This document shows, piece after piece, positions 43,607 to 52,256 of a DNA stretch of 64,000 nt; the stretch's first letter is position 1, and every line of letters starts with the position of its first letter. The stretch is taken from the NCBI GenBank assembly GCA_964478335.1, contig CAYZIC010000001.1, positions 15,592 through 79,591 on the forward strand. The letters are read 5' to 3'. The notes below the pieces were generated by a model. That model was not told where the DNA came from and ran no database searches. It worked only from the letters and a program-made list of their open reading frames with translations. The translations under genes and the position numbers were made by a program. This stretch comes from CAYZIC01 sp964478335. GTDB lineage: Bacteria; Verrucomicrobiota; Kiritimatiellia; RFP12; DVOR01.

Positions 43607-45054
43607 CAGACCACTCCGATCATTTTAAGATTTTTACGGATGCCGCCAAACTCGGTCAAGAGATCTTTTAGGCTGCGCAGCATCTTATCGGTATTGTCGG
43701 CCGTCATCTTGGGGTAATCTTGGCCGAGCGACTTGCCTGACTGGCTAGCCGCAAAAGCGAGCTTGATCGAGTCGTAAGACTGCGAGGTCACCGCAGCTGC
43801 AAAGGCATCCTTGACTGAGCGAGCGATAGACTTGGCCATCTTTTGCTCGGGCAACTTGACCTCCTGGACTTTGAGCGTCTCGAGCTCCGCAAGCGGCCCG
43901 TTAAAAGTAGCCTGGCCTGCTGCTCCCTTTTTTTTGGCAGCCACGCCACGCCTGATGGTATCAAGATCCTTAGTCAGCTGGTCGCGGTATGATTGCAGCA
44001 GATCAGCTAGCGTCTTGTCGTCAAGCATATTACTCTGGGCGATCGAGTCGTAGGCAGAGCCCATGAGCTCCTGTCCGGTAAAAGCTTTAAATTGCTCTTG
44101 TGCTGCGGTCGTCTCATCCCAGGTCATATTGCCCTTGGCAAACTCCTTGAGGAGGTAACCAGTGTGCATCAAGCGCATTGCGCCCGTGTTAAGCGTATCT
44201 TTAAACGCATCCCAGCCTTTAAATGCGTGAGCAAACTCTGCGGCCGTCTCGCGGATATACTTTTTAATGCCAAAAAATAATTTGGCAAAAACGACATCGG
44301 CCGTATGGGCCACGATAGCAAAGGCTGAGCCGATTTTAAGCTCGACCTCAGAGGAGGTGGAGTCTGTTAATCCGAGGATTTCTGTGAGGGTGCTGTTAAA
44401 CGCGGTCGAGATATTTTGCGAGACCAGGGCTAGCGCGTTATTGGTACGCGTTGCCAGGTCGACACCAGCATTTGAGACCGCTGGCATCCACGCCATCACG
44501 TCTCGCAGCCCCTCCTTAAAAGCGTCAGGGCCCTGGCGCAGCAAGGGCCCCAATTTGAGCCCCTGCTCCTCCATCATCCGCATCAGAAGCATGACGCGCT
44601 TTTGCTCGTCTGGTACCTTGGAGATCTCGGTGAGCAGGCCCTCAAAAGCCTGCTCTGGAGCGAGCCCCTCAAACTGCTTGAGCTCGATGCCTAGCTTGCG
44701 CATGAGGTTGACCTTTTCGGGGTTGACCATGTTTGCATTAAGCTTGGACAGCATCGCCGGGATATCGGTTGCGGTGAGCTGGATACCAAACTGGCCCATC
44801 GCTCCGCTAAACTTTTGCAGCCACTCGGCCGATACGCCAATGCGCTGGGCGGTATCGCCCAGGAGATTGAGCTCATCGAGCGATCCCTTGATCTTTGCCA
44901 CTGTTAGCGCGGATGCGATTGCCCCGCCGACAGCGGCAAAGGCCGATCGCATCTGCTTGGCAGCTGCGTCGGCGTGTTTTGTGACCCCCTTAAATGCGGT
45001 CGCCGTCTTGTCGACCCCCTTAAGGTGGAATGCGATATCAGTTGTTAATGCCAT
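43606..45054 (-). CDS. Tail tape measure protein
   Basis: ATG at 45054 gives 482 residues starting MALTTDIAFHLKGVDKTATA, a common tape measure start. Long helical segments and a hydrophobic stretch (AVGGAIASALTVAKIKG) follow. Tape measures set tail length. At about 0.15 nm per residue this one suggests a tail of about 70 nm, which is short. Its start overlaps the second chaperone frame by 17 bases. Confidence 0.8.
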   Translation of the reverse strand: MALTTDIAFHLKGVDKTATAFKGVTKHADAAAKQMRSAFAAVGGAIASALTVAKIKGSLDELNLLGDTAQRIGVSAEWLQKFSGAMGQFGIQLTATDIPAMLSKLNANMVNPEKVNLMRKLGIELKQFEGLAPEQAFEGLLTEISKVPDEQKRVMLLMRMMEEQGLKLGPLLRQGPDAFKEGLRDVMAWMPAVSNAGVDLATRTNNALALVSQNISTAFNSTLTEILGLTDSTSSEVELKIGSAFAIVAHTADVVFAKLFFGIKKYIRETAAEFAHAFKGWDAFKDTLNTGAMRLMHTGYLLKEFAKGNMTWDETTAAQEQFKAFTGQELMGSAYDSIAQSNMLDDKTLADLLQSYRDQLTKDLDTIRRGVAAKKKGAAGQATFNGPLAELETLKVQEVKLPEQKMAKSIARSVKDAFAAAVTSQSYDSIKLAFAASQSGKSLGQDYPKMTADNTDKMLRSLKDLLTEFGGIRKNLKMIGVV

Positions 45055-45675
45055 CGGTCTGGTCTCCAAACTTATTAAACAGAGCTCTGATGCCGGCAAA
45101 CTTGTCAGCCGACTCCTCATCCTTGCCCATCAGGTGATCCATGCGATCGGCAAGGGCAAATAGTCCCCACGATCGCAGCAAGTCGCCACGCTTGAGCTGC
45201 CAATTGCCGTGAGATCCAGCCGCAGCGACAATCACGGCTAAATCGGCTGCGGCCAGTGCTAGCCAGTATGGCATCGTCACGGCCGGGACAAGGTCGGCGG
45301 CCTCTTGAGCCGTCGTCTGGTCATCTGCAAGAGATTGAGCAGATGCCAGACGGTCAAAGATGCCAGGGCGGACTACGCCCCCGTAAAAGGGACTGCGGGC
45401 TTGCCGCCATCCTTTTTAGCTGGATCCATCGCAAAACCAAATAGCTTGGCGATGGTATCGTTAGACATCTGGTCAGCATCGGCGCGCGTGAGCGCTTTGC
45501 CGCCAACCTCCAGATAGCTGAGCCCCTTATCAATAAAGGTCTCAACGCCCGCCATGTTGCCCTCGCTCTCCACTGCGGAGAGGATTTGGCAATAGACACG
45601 GTAAGGGAGTCCCTTAGTAGTGATCTCGTTACCGTTAACAGTTTTAGTATAGACTGGCTCTTGCCACGTAATCAT
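45038..45675 (-). CDS. Tail assembly chaperone fusion made by -1 frameshift (G-GT type)
   Basis: The first frame (45675-45373) stops early, but the -1 frame is open from its end right through to 45038. A slip-prone heptamer C-CCT-TTT (plus 45385-45391) stands five codons before the first stop. Slipping there would give a 212-residue fusion. The second frame alone has only a GTG start at 45280 and no good ribosome site. Tailed phages commonly make two chaperones this way just before the tape measure gene. An alternative slip site T-AAA-AAG lies at 45412-45418. Confidence 0.65.
45373..45675 (-). CDS. Tail assembly chaperone, short form (G-like)
   Basis: This 100-residue protein starts MITWQEPVYTKTVNGNEI, with GAGGAGG upstream. 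It is the in-frame product at this locus and lies between the major tail protein and the tape measure, the usual place for the gpG-type chaperone. It ends DGGKPAVPFTGA. Confidence 0.75.
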   Translation of the reverse strand: MITWQEPVYTKTVNGNEITTKGLPYRVYCQILSAVESEGNMAGVETFIDKGLSYLEVGGKALTRADADQMSNDTIAKLFGFAMDPAKKDGGKPAVPFTGA

Positions 45676-45692
45676 GCCAACCTCCTCTAAAA

Positions 45693-46109
45693 TTAGACCA
45701 CCGACGGCGTCACAACCGGCGAAGCGCCGGACGGCTTAAAGACGATCTTAGAGACAATGCTGCGAGCGGTCGTGTTAACCTCGTCAGGCTCGATCGAGGT
45801 GATCGTCCCCGTAATTACCATGGTCGACTTGGTGGCAGCCTCTGCGCCATCCTTGCGGAGCTCTTGCGTGAGCGTGATCTCGGTGGCCGTGTCGTCGATT
45901 TGCGTGACGCGCGCGCCGACGCTAAAGGTCATCTCCCCCATCTCGGTGAGCGGAGAGCTGACAAACTGCTTGACGCTGTCGCTGAGACCAGTGACATCGA
46001 TCGCCTCGCGCGAAATGCTTGGCGCGTGAGGAGCCGAAAAGACCTTATAGGCCTTGCCGCCGATTTGCAAAGAGAAACTCTCTAAGACTTCTGTTTTTTC
46101 TTCTTCCAT
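45693..46109 (-). CDS. Major tail tube protein
   Basis: The protein has 138 residues with a beta-rich pattern (SFSLQIGGKAYKVFSAP, ITGTITSIEPDEVN) and an acidic start. Position directly before the chaperone genes is that of the major tail protein, which polymerises around the tape measure. Strong AAGGA ribosome site. It is rather short for the family, but similar small tail tubes are known. Confidence 0.65.
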   Translation of the reverse strand: MEEEKTEVLESFSLQIGGKAYKVFSAPHAPSISREAIDVTGLSDSVKQFVSSPLTEMGEMTFSVGARVTQIDDTATEITLTQELRKDGAEAATKSTMVITGTITSIEPDEVNTTARSIVSKIVFKPSGASPVVTPSVV

Positions 46110-46133
46110 TTTTTGATCCTTTTTTTGGGGTGG

Positions 46134-46637
46134 TTAAATCGCAGAGCGATCGTAGGTGAGGTCATAACGGCAGGCGACGAGGGTCTCTTGCACGTTTGCC
46201 GTAAAAGGTGTGAGCTCTGCAGCCGACAAGGTTGCAAAGTTTTTGTCGTGATAAATTGCAAAGCCGAGGTTTGCCTCGACGCTTGCGATGGCACAGGCTG
46301 CCTCAGTCTGAGGAGAGAGTACGGGCTCGCCGTCTTGGGAGAGCTCGTCTGGACGGCTGCACGTTGGCAAGGCAGGGAGGACGATTGTCACAGCCACATT
46401 GACCAGGCGAGCAGCGTCGCCACGGCCGAGGCGAGCGGGATCAACCGACACGGGCTCAGGATTGCGGTACACTAACACATAGGGAGCCATGCGGTCTGGC
46501 GGGGTTGGCTCGGTCACGGCCAGATTTGCGTAAACGGTAAGCGGCCGCTGACTAAACTTGGCCACAGCGTCAATCAATACGCGCTCATCCTTAATCGATT
46601 GCGCGATTGACTCAATTAAATCGATCTCATAGCTCAT
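46134..46637 (-). CDS. Tail terminator/completion protein (gpU-like)
   Basis: The 167-residue protein starts with a helix (SYEIDLIESIAQSIKDERVL) followed by alternating beta segments, as in tail terminator proteins that cap the tail tube. It lies between the gp10-like basic protein and the tail tube gene, as expected. It overlaps the upstream gene by four bases. Assigned by position and shape. Confidence 0.55.
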   Translation of the reverse strand: MSYEIDLIESIAQSIKDERVLIDAVAKFSQRPLTVYANLAVTEPTPPDRMAPYVLVYRNPEPVSVDPARLGRGDAARLVNVAVTIVLPALPTCSRPDELSQDGEPVLSPQTEAACAIASVEANLGFAIYHDKNFATLSAAELTPFTANVQETLVACRYDLTYDRSAI

Positions 46638-47353
46638 CTCTTGCTCCTGCTTCTTTTTTTAGTTGTCTTTGCAACCTTTTTGATACTCTTTTTTGCAGAC
46701 TTAACCTGCCTTTTAACGACTCTGGCGACCTTTTTTGACTGCTGCTTGATCTTTTTCTTTGCCTTTTTGAGTTTTTTGGCGACCACCTTGGCCGTCTTAA
46801 ACTTGCTGGCAACCAGCTTTTCTGCTCGATTGAGCACCCACGCTGGCATCTCCTCGATCGAGTTGACCGCAAACTGCTCCATAAATGGACGCGCCGGGCG
46901 GTCGTAAACGCCCATATGGCCTCGATAGCCATGCCGACGAGCGATAAACATCTCGACATCCGCCCACGCGCCCTGCTCGGCGCTCTGAAACTTAGCGGCA
47001 AGGTCTGCTAATCCCTGGCTGCGGTAGCCTAATCGTACCGCAGAGCCGCTCAACCACACACCGATGCCCTTGCCCTCTGCCATTGGTCGACCGCCCCAGC
47101 GGCCGTCCCATGCTTTTTGTCGGTCAAAGGCCTTGGTAATCTCTGCCCGCCGACCGAACGGGTCGACGTTGTCACGGCCGCCACCTTGAGCGATCGTTTT
47201 ACAGATCGCTTTTTTTTGGTAGAGGGCGTAACCTCTCACCGCTTTGGTCACGGTGCCAGGCATCAGTGAGGAGATCACCTTGAGCCGAGCCCGATCGACC
47301 TCGGTAAACTTAGGCACGATCAATAGCTGGCCGTCTGCCTGCGTTACTTGCAT
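46634..47353 (-). CDS. HK97 gp10-like minor protein with a histone-like basic tail
   Basis: Residues 1-180 resemble gp10-type tail-completion proteins, including a segment RPARPFMEQFAVNSIEEM near the end of that domain. The last 58 residues or so are Lys/Arg with Ala and Val only (such as AKKLKKAKKKIKQQ), like the tails of histone H1-type proteins. Such a tail is not normal for the family and may bind DNA or RNA. The 239-residue frame overlaps the next gene by four bases. Confidence 0.6.
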   Translation of the reverse strand: MQVTQADGQLLIVPKFTEVDRARLKVISSLMPGTVTKAVRGYALYQKKAICKTIAQGGGRDNVDPFGRRAEITKAFDRQKAWDGRWGGRPMAEGKGIGVWLSGSAVRLGYRSQGLADLAAKFQSAEQGAWADVEMFIARRHGYRGHMGVYDRPARPFMEQFAVNSIEEMPAWVLNRAEKLVASKFKTAKVVAKKLKKAKKKIKQQSKKVARVVKRQVKSAKKSIKKVAKTTKKRSRSKR

Positions 47354-47703
47354 TGCTGCTCCACGATAGTAAAAAAAGCCTGATCGGACTCTTTGGTCTT
47401 ACACGCTTTTACAGTTGCCGTCACTCGATCGCCGACCCTCATCACCGACTTGACGCGATAGACGCGCTTGGTGCGATAATCGAGTATCCGCCAGAGCTCA
47501 CCAAGTGAGACTGCTTTAAGCTGCGATCTCGCAAAAGAGATCTTGACTTGGCCGTCTGGGCAATTGCAATCAACAAAAAGAGAGATGCCGACCCCGTAGT
47601 CACAGGCGCCGGATAGGCCACGCACCGCGGCTACTGACTCAGTCCGAAGACTCCGCCATAAACCGCTGCTTGCGTCAAATTGTAACTGGACGACATCAGG
47701 CAT
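47344..47703 (-). CDS. Head-tail connector region protein, unknown
   Basis: ATG at 47703 is preceded by GAGAGAG and lies just after the upstream stop, giving 119 residues. A TTG start 12 codons earlier is less likely. The protein has beta-like segments (KISFARSQLKAV, RVYRVKSVMRVGDRVTAT) typical of head-closure proteins. Its function is inferred from its place between the capsid and tail genes. Confidence 0.55.
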   Translation of the reverse strand: MPDVVQLQFDASSGLWRSLRTESVAAVRGLSGACDYGVGISLFVDCNCPDGQVKISFARSQLKAVSLGELWRILDYRTKRVYRVKSVMRVGDRVTATVKACKTKESDQAFFTIVEQQCK

Positions 47704-47710
47704 CTCTCTC

Positions 47711-48037
47711 TCATCGACACGTATTCGCGGCGCACTCAATAAAAAGAGATGCGCCTACAAAATAGGACCGCCTGACGACATAATAGCCGCCAGCGGCCAC
47801 GTCCACTGCGTCACCCTTTGCGGGTGTGCAGTTGGGCGAGACGGCCGCCCAATCGGTGGCGAGGGCGACAAAGGTCGTCGTCTCCACACTATTGAGCGGG
47901 TCGTCAACGCTAGGCTCAGTGGATTGACCGCCCGCCAGTTTAACGGCGGCCACGGTTGCCTTAGCTGTTGGCATCGAGACCACTAGGATGTCTCGCGCAA
48001 GCGCACTAAAGGCTAACTTGGGGGGGGTAATATCCAC
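47711..48037 (-). CDS. Small head-tail region protein with an eight-C run near its start
   Basis: GTG at 48037 has AGGAGG seven bases upstream. The TTG two codons before is too close. The 108 residues start MDITPPKLAFSALARDIL, with the Pro codons inside a run of eight C on the coding strand (plus 48020-48027). Slippage there would stop the protein at its N-terminus. The role is unknown. It follows the capsid gene, so a head-completion role is likely. Confidence 0.55.
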   Translation of the reverse strand: MDITPPKLAFSALARDILVVSMPTAKATVAAVKLAGGQSTEPSVDDPLNSVETTTFVALATDWAAVSPNCTPAKGDAVDVAAGGYYVVRRSYFVGASLFIECAANTCR

Positions 48038-48054
48038 GGTCAATCCTCCTCAGA

Positions 48055-49092
48055 CTAAGACGCTGGTGCTGCCTGGACGACCGCGGTGACGGTTTCGTCT
48101 TCGTAAGCGCCGTCTGCGAGATCGACAAAGAGCTGCACGACAGCCTTGTCGATATTTGCGTCCAAAAAGCCACGATAACCCTTAGCATCAAAATAGTTTT
48201 CGCGCATGGTCTCGTCGGCGATAGTGCCAATGACCAGCGGAGCGGTCGCGGTTGGCTTGCCTTCTTCTGCAGAGATAACGCTCTCGATATAGGGAGTCGC
48301 ACCGGCGCAGGGCTTTTCTTTGAGGATGGAGATGCCGAGGCGTTCGATTTCGTCGACACGGCAGCCATAGACAAAGATCGAGCTGAGGTAGTCCTCGCCA
48401 CAGACATCATCAGGGATGATGGTCACGCGGGCGACCTTGAGGAGCTTGGACAACGCAGCGCCGAGCGCAACGGTGTCAGCTTGCAAAGTAACGGGGCTGC
48501 CACCTGCGATTGCCTGAGAGTCAAGCAAGGTTTCGAGCTCGGTCGAAAATGCAAGGGCGAGGTAAGCCGAGTAGGACATACCGACCTCGACCATACCATA
48601 GGGACGGACCTTAGCGATAGCCTTGGCGATCGTCTTGCGGATGGTGCCCTTGGCAATCTTTGCTGCAGCAGCGATACCACCAGGAGTACACTTGTCGGTA
48701 ATGAGCTTAAAGACCTTTTGCTCGTGAGTCGTATTGTACTTGTTAAACGCGACGCGAGAGCCAGCTTGATCGAGCTCAGCTTGAGAAGAGAAGGTAGAGG
48801 CCTCGTCTTCAAAGGTGATTCCGTAGCGGACAAGGCTGTCGACCAAAGAATAGGTGCGCTGCACCTTTTCGAGGTAGTTGACCTTGATGGCGGTACCGCC
48901 CTTGCGGCCCTCTTGTAAGCCGGTGCCGGTTGGGTTGTGGCCGACTGCTGGACCGCAGACGTCAAACGTACCCGCACGATTGACGACGCGGATAAACGGG
49001 AGAATGCGGGGGCCGATACAGCCGAGGGGGTTCATTTCGCCCAAAAATTGCGCAGACAAATCGGCGCGTACTGCTTGAGTAGTTGTAGGCAT
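48055..49092 (-). CDS. Major capsid protein
   Basis: This 345-residue protein follows the protease-scaffold gene, as major capsid genes do. It starts MPTTTQAVRADLSAQFLG and contains an E-loop-like region around RYGITFEDEASTF and a C-terminal segment with YDA-type turns (NYFDAKGYRGFLD). AAGAAAGGAA forms the ribosome site. An HK97-type fold is likely but cannot be shown by eye. Confidence 0.8.
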   Translation of the reverse strand: MPTTTQAVRADLSAQFLGEMNPLGCIGPRILPFIRVVNRAGTFDVCGPAVGHNPTGTGLQEGRKGGTAIKVNYLEKVQRTYSLVDSLVRYGITFEDEASTFSSQAELDQAGSRVAFNKYNTTHEQKVFKLITDKCTPGGIAAAAKIAKGTIRKTIAKAIAKVRPYGMVEVGMSYSAYLALAFSTELETLLDSQAIAGGSPVTLQADTVALGAALSKLLKVARVTIIPDDVCGEDYLSSIFVYGCRVDEIERLGISILKEKPCAGATPYIESVISAEEGKPTATAPLVIGTIADETMRENYFDAKGYRGFLDANIDKAVVQLFVDLADGAYEDETVTAVVQAAPAS

Positions 49093-49107
49093 TGATAGAT
49101 TCCTTTC

Positions 49108-49542
49108 TTAGATTTCAAATGCTTCGGGGTATTTCTTGCGAGCGTCGACATAACAACCGTCGCAATCTTTGATTGCTTGAGCCATCCGATCAAAGCGGCT
49201 CAATGCGGGCTTGCTTTCGCCGCCCATTGCCTTAGCGGCTGCTGCTGCGCTAGCTTGTTTGATCGCGTCCTTTTCGGCCTGAGCTTTTGCGAGCTGATCC
49301 TTGAGGTCTGCGATCTCTTTGTCTTTGGCTGCTGCTTCTTCGGCGGCCTTGGCGGCTGCTTCAGCTGCTTTGGCTGCTTCTTCTTCGGCGGCCTTTGCGG
49401 CTGCTTCTTCTTCAGCGGCTTTAGCGGCTGCTGCTTCTTCAGCGGCCTTAGCGGCTGCTGCTTCTTCAGCGGCCTTAGCGGCTGCTTCTTCGGCGGCCTT
49501 AGCGTCAGCTTCGGCCTTACGTTTACGTGCTTCGAGATCCAT
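49108..49542 (-). CDS. Nested scaffold protein (internal start, Nu3-like)
   Basis: An in-frame ATG at 49542 (residue 250 of the protease gene) has an ideal AAGGAGG seven bases upstream. It would give a 144-residue scaffold beginning MDLEARKRKAEADAKAAEE. Lambda makes Nu3 in the same way. The frame and ribosome site are plain in the sequence. Use of the start is inference. Confidence 0.65.
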   Translation of the reverse strand: MDLEARKRKAEADAKAAEEAAAKAAEEAAAAKAAEEAAAAKAAEEEAAAKAAEEEAAKAAEAAAKAAEEAAAKDKEIADLKDQLAKAQAEKDAIKQASAAAAAKAMGGESKPALSRFDRMAQAIKDCDGCYVDARKKYPEAFEI

Positions 49543-50289
49543 CTCTCCGCCTCCTTTTTCCTGGTTAACGAAAGCCTCAGCGACTGCGACAGCAGCTCTG
49601 AGGGTTGTGTAGTTGCTCGGTCGATCCCGCTTGGCAGCGGTAAAGAGCGAGCCCTCACGGGCCGCAGCCCGAATAAGTGAGGACGTGGCTGCTTGGTCAA
49701 TGACCATAGCGGCCTCGTCCTGCTCAATGATGGCATCAACCAGACCATGCTCGAGCAAATCCTTGGCGGATAAATTGGTGTCAACGCCGTCAGCTAACCA
49801 GCTATCTGCTACTTGCTCAGATACGCCGCAGGCTGTGAGCGATGCCTTGATACTCTGGTTAATGATGCGCAGCGCGTGTGCCTCGCTCTCGAGCTGGCTT
49901 GCAGATGCGGTATCGCTAAAAAATACGGAACACTGATGCACCATAAACACGGTGTAATCGTGAGCGGTGACTTTGCAAAACTTTGACAAGCGCAGCGCAA
50001 TGACCGATGCCATCGATGCGCAATAAGAGCCGAGCTGGATGCGGTGATCTGGCGAGGGGTTGTTGGCAATATAGCTCTTGATCATCTCGATGATCTCATA
50101 GCCTGAGTCAACGACTCCGCCGGGCGATGAGATGCGGATATCAAGCGGGCGCCCGCCTGCTTCGGCGAGCGCTTTTGCGACAAGGTGGGGCATCGTGACG
50201 ATGCCTGCGTCGATCTCTTGCTGGTAATACCATAGCAAATTAGAGGAGGTATCGATCACACCTGAAAGATTAAGCTGGTAGCGTTCCAT
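49108..50289 (-). CDS. ClpP-like prohead protease fused to a scaffold domain
   Basis: Residues 1-200 form a ClpP/SppA-type serine protease: RISSPGGVVDSG binds substrate, the nucleophile Ser is in GSYCASMASVI, and the His is in VFMVHQC. After a linker, residues 250-330 are a repetitive Ala/Glu/Lys helix, then a coiled coil and a C-terminal end. This is the layout of lambda C with its Nu3 scaffold, which is used to build and then mature the head. A strong internal start at 49542 would produce the scaffold alone. Neighbours portal and capsid agree. Confidence 0.88.
   Translation of the reverse strand: MERYQLNLSGVIDTSSNLLWYYQQEIDAGIVTMPHLVAKALAEAGGRPLDIRISSPGGVVDSGYEIIEMIKSYIANNPSPDHRIQLGSYCASMASVIALRLSKFCKVTAHDYTVFMVHQCSVFFSDTASASQLESEAHALRIINQSIKASLTACGVSEQVADSWLADGVDTNLSAKDLLEHGLVDAIIEQDEAAMVIDQAATSSLIRAAAREGSLFTAAKRDRPSNYTTLRAAVAVAEAFVNQEKGGGEMDLEARKRKAEADAKAAEEAAAKAAEEAAAAKAAEEAAAAKAAEEEAAAKAAEEEAAKAAEAAAKAAEEAAAKDKEIADLKDQLAKAQAEKDAIKQASAAAAAKAMGGESKPALSRFDRMAQAIKDCDGCYVDARKKYPEAFEI
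49395..49510 (-). repeat. 27-base tandem repeats coding for the Ala/Glu scaffold helix
   Basis: A 27-base unit coding for KAAEEAAAA is repeated, with shortened copies beside it. The repeats make a long regular helix in the scaffold and may vary in number. Confidence 0.75.
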
Positions 50290-51944
50290 TATTCTTCGTC
50301 TCCATTATTATTTGCGGGCTCTGGTGCGCTGGCGCTGCCACCGACGACTGCGGTCGCTGGGTGGACGATGCCAGCAGCGCGGCACGCTGCGACTTCTTCG
50401 CCGATTTGCTCGACCACGTTGCGCCAGTCAGGGCCGTGGACGGCCTTAAAGGTCGTGGTACCGTTGGACAACTTGAGGCGTGTCGCCTCTTGGCTGGACT
50501 TTTCGTCGACCTCGATCGGCTCTGGCCAACTCCAAAAGAGAGACCGCTGCCAACCGTCTGGCGGCATGGGCAATCCGCCAGAGGCGACAGCGGTGAGGAT
50601 TACATGGTAGGCGACCCAGTCACAGACTGCTCGCTCTAAATCTTTTTTGTCGCTCTCCCAAATTGGGCGAGCGAGGACTTGCGACCCTCTAAAAGCTGAG
50701 TAGCTGCCGCTCGGATTGAGCGTAGCGTATTGAGCGCCCATGCCGCGGCTTGCTGCAATGATGCCCAAAAAGCGGTCGATAAAGTCCATCGTTTTAACGT
50801 TCGGGCGGTTAAAATCGAGCATCTTGATATCGTAGCCAGCAGGCATCTCGACAATCTTTGCGCCCTTGCTGGTCAGTCCGGAGAGGTCGATGTCTTGGGG
50901 GGCATCCTCAAAGTCTGCATCCTCATCGGCGATCACGCCTGGAGGCAGCTGGTCTGATGGACCTGCTTGGTCAAACGCTGCTTGATCGGAGATGCCAGGG
51001 AGCGCACGGTAAGCGTCTGGCATCTTTTCGGCGGCTTGCTCTTCGGCCGAGCGGACGATCTGGCCCATAATGGCAGAGTTTGCTTTGACCGCATCGATCT
51101 CGTAAGCGTCGACCTCTTTGAGATTGAGCGAGGCAAAAATTGAGGAGCAGGCCTCAGGGAGGCCGCGACCTTGGTTTTCGCGCTCCGTATTTGACACGTA
51201 GACCCAGCATTGGTCATCGATGTCCTCAGATGGATCGCAAGTAAAGACAAGTGCTTTATCTCGAGGATAAACAAACTTGCCCTTGCAGGTTTTGGAGAGG
51301 ATGACTCCGCAAAAGCGGCCGAAGCGATCATAGATGCGGCCGTGCGCTTGGCGATATCCTTGATCTGCAAAACTCTGAAAATCGTCTTTTGAGAGCGGCC
51401 CGATTTCGTCGGCTGCAAAAACTGCGATCTTGCCTGATCCGATGATTGGGCAGGTGGCGGGGTCGTCGTAGACGATGACAAAATCACCCTCATTATCGAG
51501 CGCGGAGATTGCGTTTTTGAGAACGTGATTAAAAGATTTGCGGTCGGTAAACTCGCAGCAGCGAGCCCAGCGGCGGAAGTATGCGCCTGCTGCGACATTA
51601 AAGTCTTGATCGATCGTCGTAAATTGGAGGTTGCCGCCGACAGCGCCGACGATATTGACGCGGCGCTGCTTGTCGAGGGTTTTGCTGGTGGGGTGATTGC
51701 GGACAAGATCACGCATCTGGGCAATGAGCTTGAGACGTTTGGGATAAGTGAGCAGGGTGTCCTCGTTGCCGCACTCAACGGCAACGGTGGGGACTTTAGA
51801 TGCCGAGGCACCATCCACAGAGTCGTGACTGTTTCTGCGGATGGTGACTCGGCCAGGAGCTCCCCCGCGTTTGACGGGGGTTTGCTGTGAGATTGCTTGA
51901 GCGGGCTCTTCAGGGCCCTTAAATAATCCAGATAAAAAGCTCAT
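50289..51944 (-). CDS. Phage portal protein (lambda family)
   Basis: The 551-residue protein has lambda-type portal features: a disordered N-terminus, LIAQMRDLVRNHPTSKTLD, and then VNIVGAVGGNLQF, RRWARCCEFTDRKSF, EGDFVIVYDD and a C-terminal region with KTMDFIDRFLGIIAASRGMGAQ. The portal is the ring through which DNA enters the head. It lies between the gpW-like joiner and the protease gene, the order seen in lambda. Confidence 0.88.
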   Translation of the reverse strand: MSFLSGLFKGPEEPAQAISQQTPVKRGGAPGRVTIRRNSHDSVDGASASKVPTVAVECGNEDTLLTYPKRLKLIAQMRDLVRNHPTSKTLDKQRRVNIVGAVGGNLQFTTIDQDFNVAAGAYFRRWARCCEFTDRKSFNHVLKNAISALDNEGDFVIVYDDPATCPIIGSGKIAVFAADEIGPLSKDDFQSFADQGYRQAHGRIYDRFGRFCGVILSKTCKGKFVYPRDKALVFTCDPSEDIDDQCWVYVSNTERENQGRGLPEACSSIFASLNLKEVDAYEIDAVKANSAIMGQIVRSAEEQAAEKMPDAYRALPGISDQAAFDQAGPSDQLPPGVIADEDADFEDAPQDIDLSGLTSKGAKIVEMPAGYDIKMLDFNRPNVKTMDFIDRFLGIIAASRGMGAQYATLNPSGSYSAFRGSQVLARPIWESDKKDLERAVCDWVAYHVILTAVASGGLPMPPDGWQRSLFWSWPEPIEVDEKSSQEATRLKLSNGTTTFKAVHGPDWRNVVEQIGEEVAACRAAGIVHPATAVVGGSASAPEPANNNGDEE

Positions 51945-51955
51945 TCTGTCACGTC

Positions 51956-52237
51956 CTAAAATCTAAATCCAAAAATGGAGATACGGCGGCGGGGGCTGCG
52001 GCCAAATGCTCTTGCAAGGCGATCGGTAATCGCAGCATATTCCGCGTTCGTGCGGTTGACCTCTGCATAAAGCTCTGAGAGCGAGCTGCGAGTATACGAC
52101 TGAGCAGAGCCACCGACTGAGATGGTGGCTGAGACTGCGCCTCCGATTAACTCGTCTATCGCGGCATTAAGCGAGGCAAGGCGGCTCTTGAGCGCGTCTG
52201 CTCTGCTGGTCAAATCAATATACTCTTGCTTAGTCAT
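51956..52237 (-). CDS. gpW-like head-tail joining protein
   Basis: ATG at 52237 follows AAAAGGAG and gives 93 residues: two helices separated by a short beta hairpin (ATISVGGSAQSYTRSSLSEL) and a basic end. This is the gpW pattern. In lambda gpW stabilises packaged DNA and lies between terminase and portal, as here. It would be the first gene of the late operon behind the promoter at 52257-52285. Confidence 0.75.
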   Translation of the reverse strand: MTKQEYIDLTSRADALKSRLASLNAAIDELIGGAVSATISVGGSAQSYTRSSLSELYAEVNRTNAEYAAITDRLARAFGRSPRRRISIFGFRF

Positions 52238-52256
52238 TTCGCTCCTTTTGCTTTTT

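Noticed and set aside
45412..45418. T-AAA-AAG as the main frameshift site
   Set aside because: The first codon would re-pair poorly on TAA, while C-CCT-TTT nearer the stop allows full re-pairing. Kept only as an alternative.
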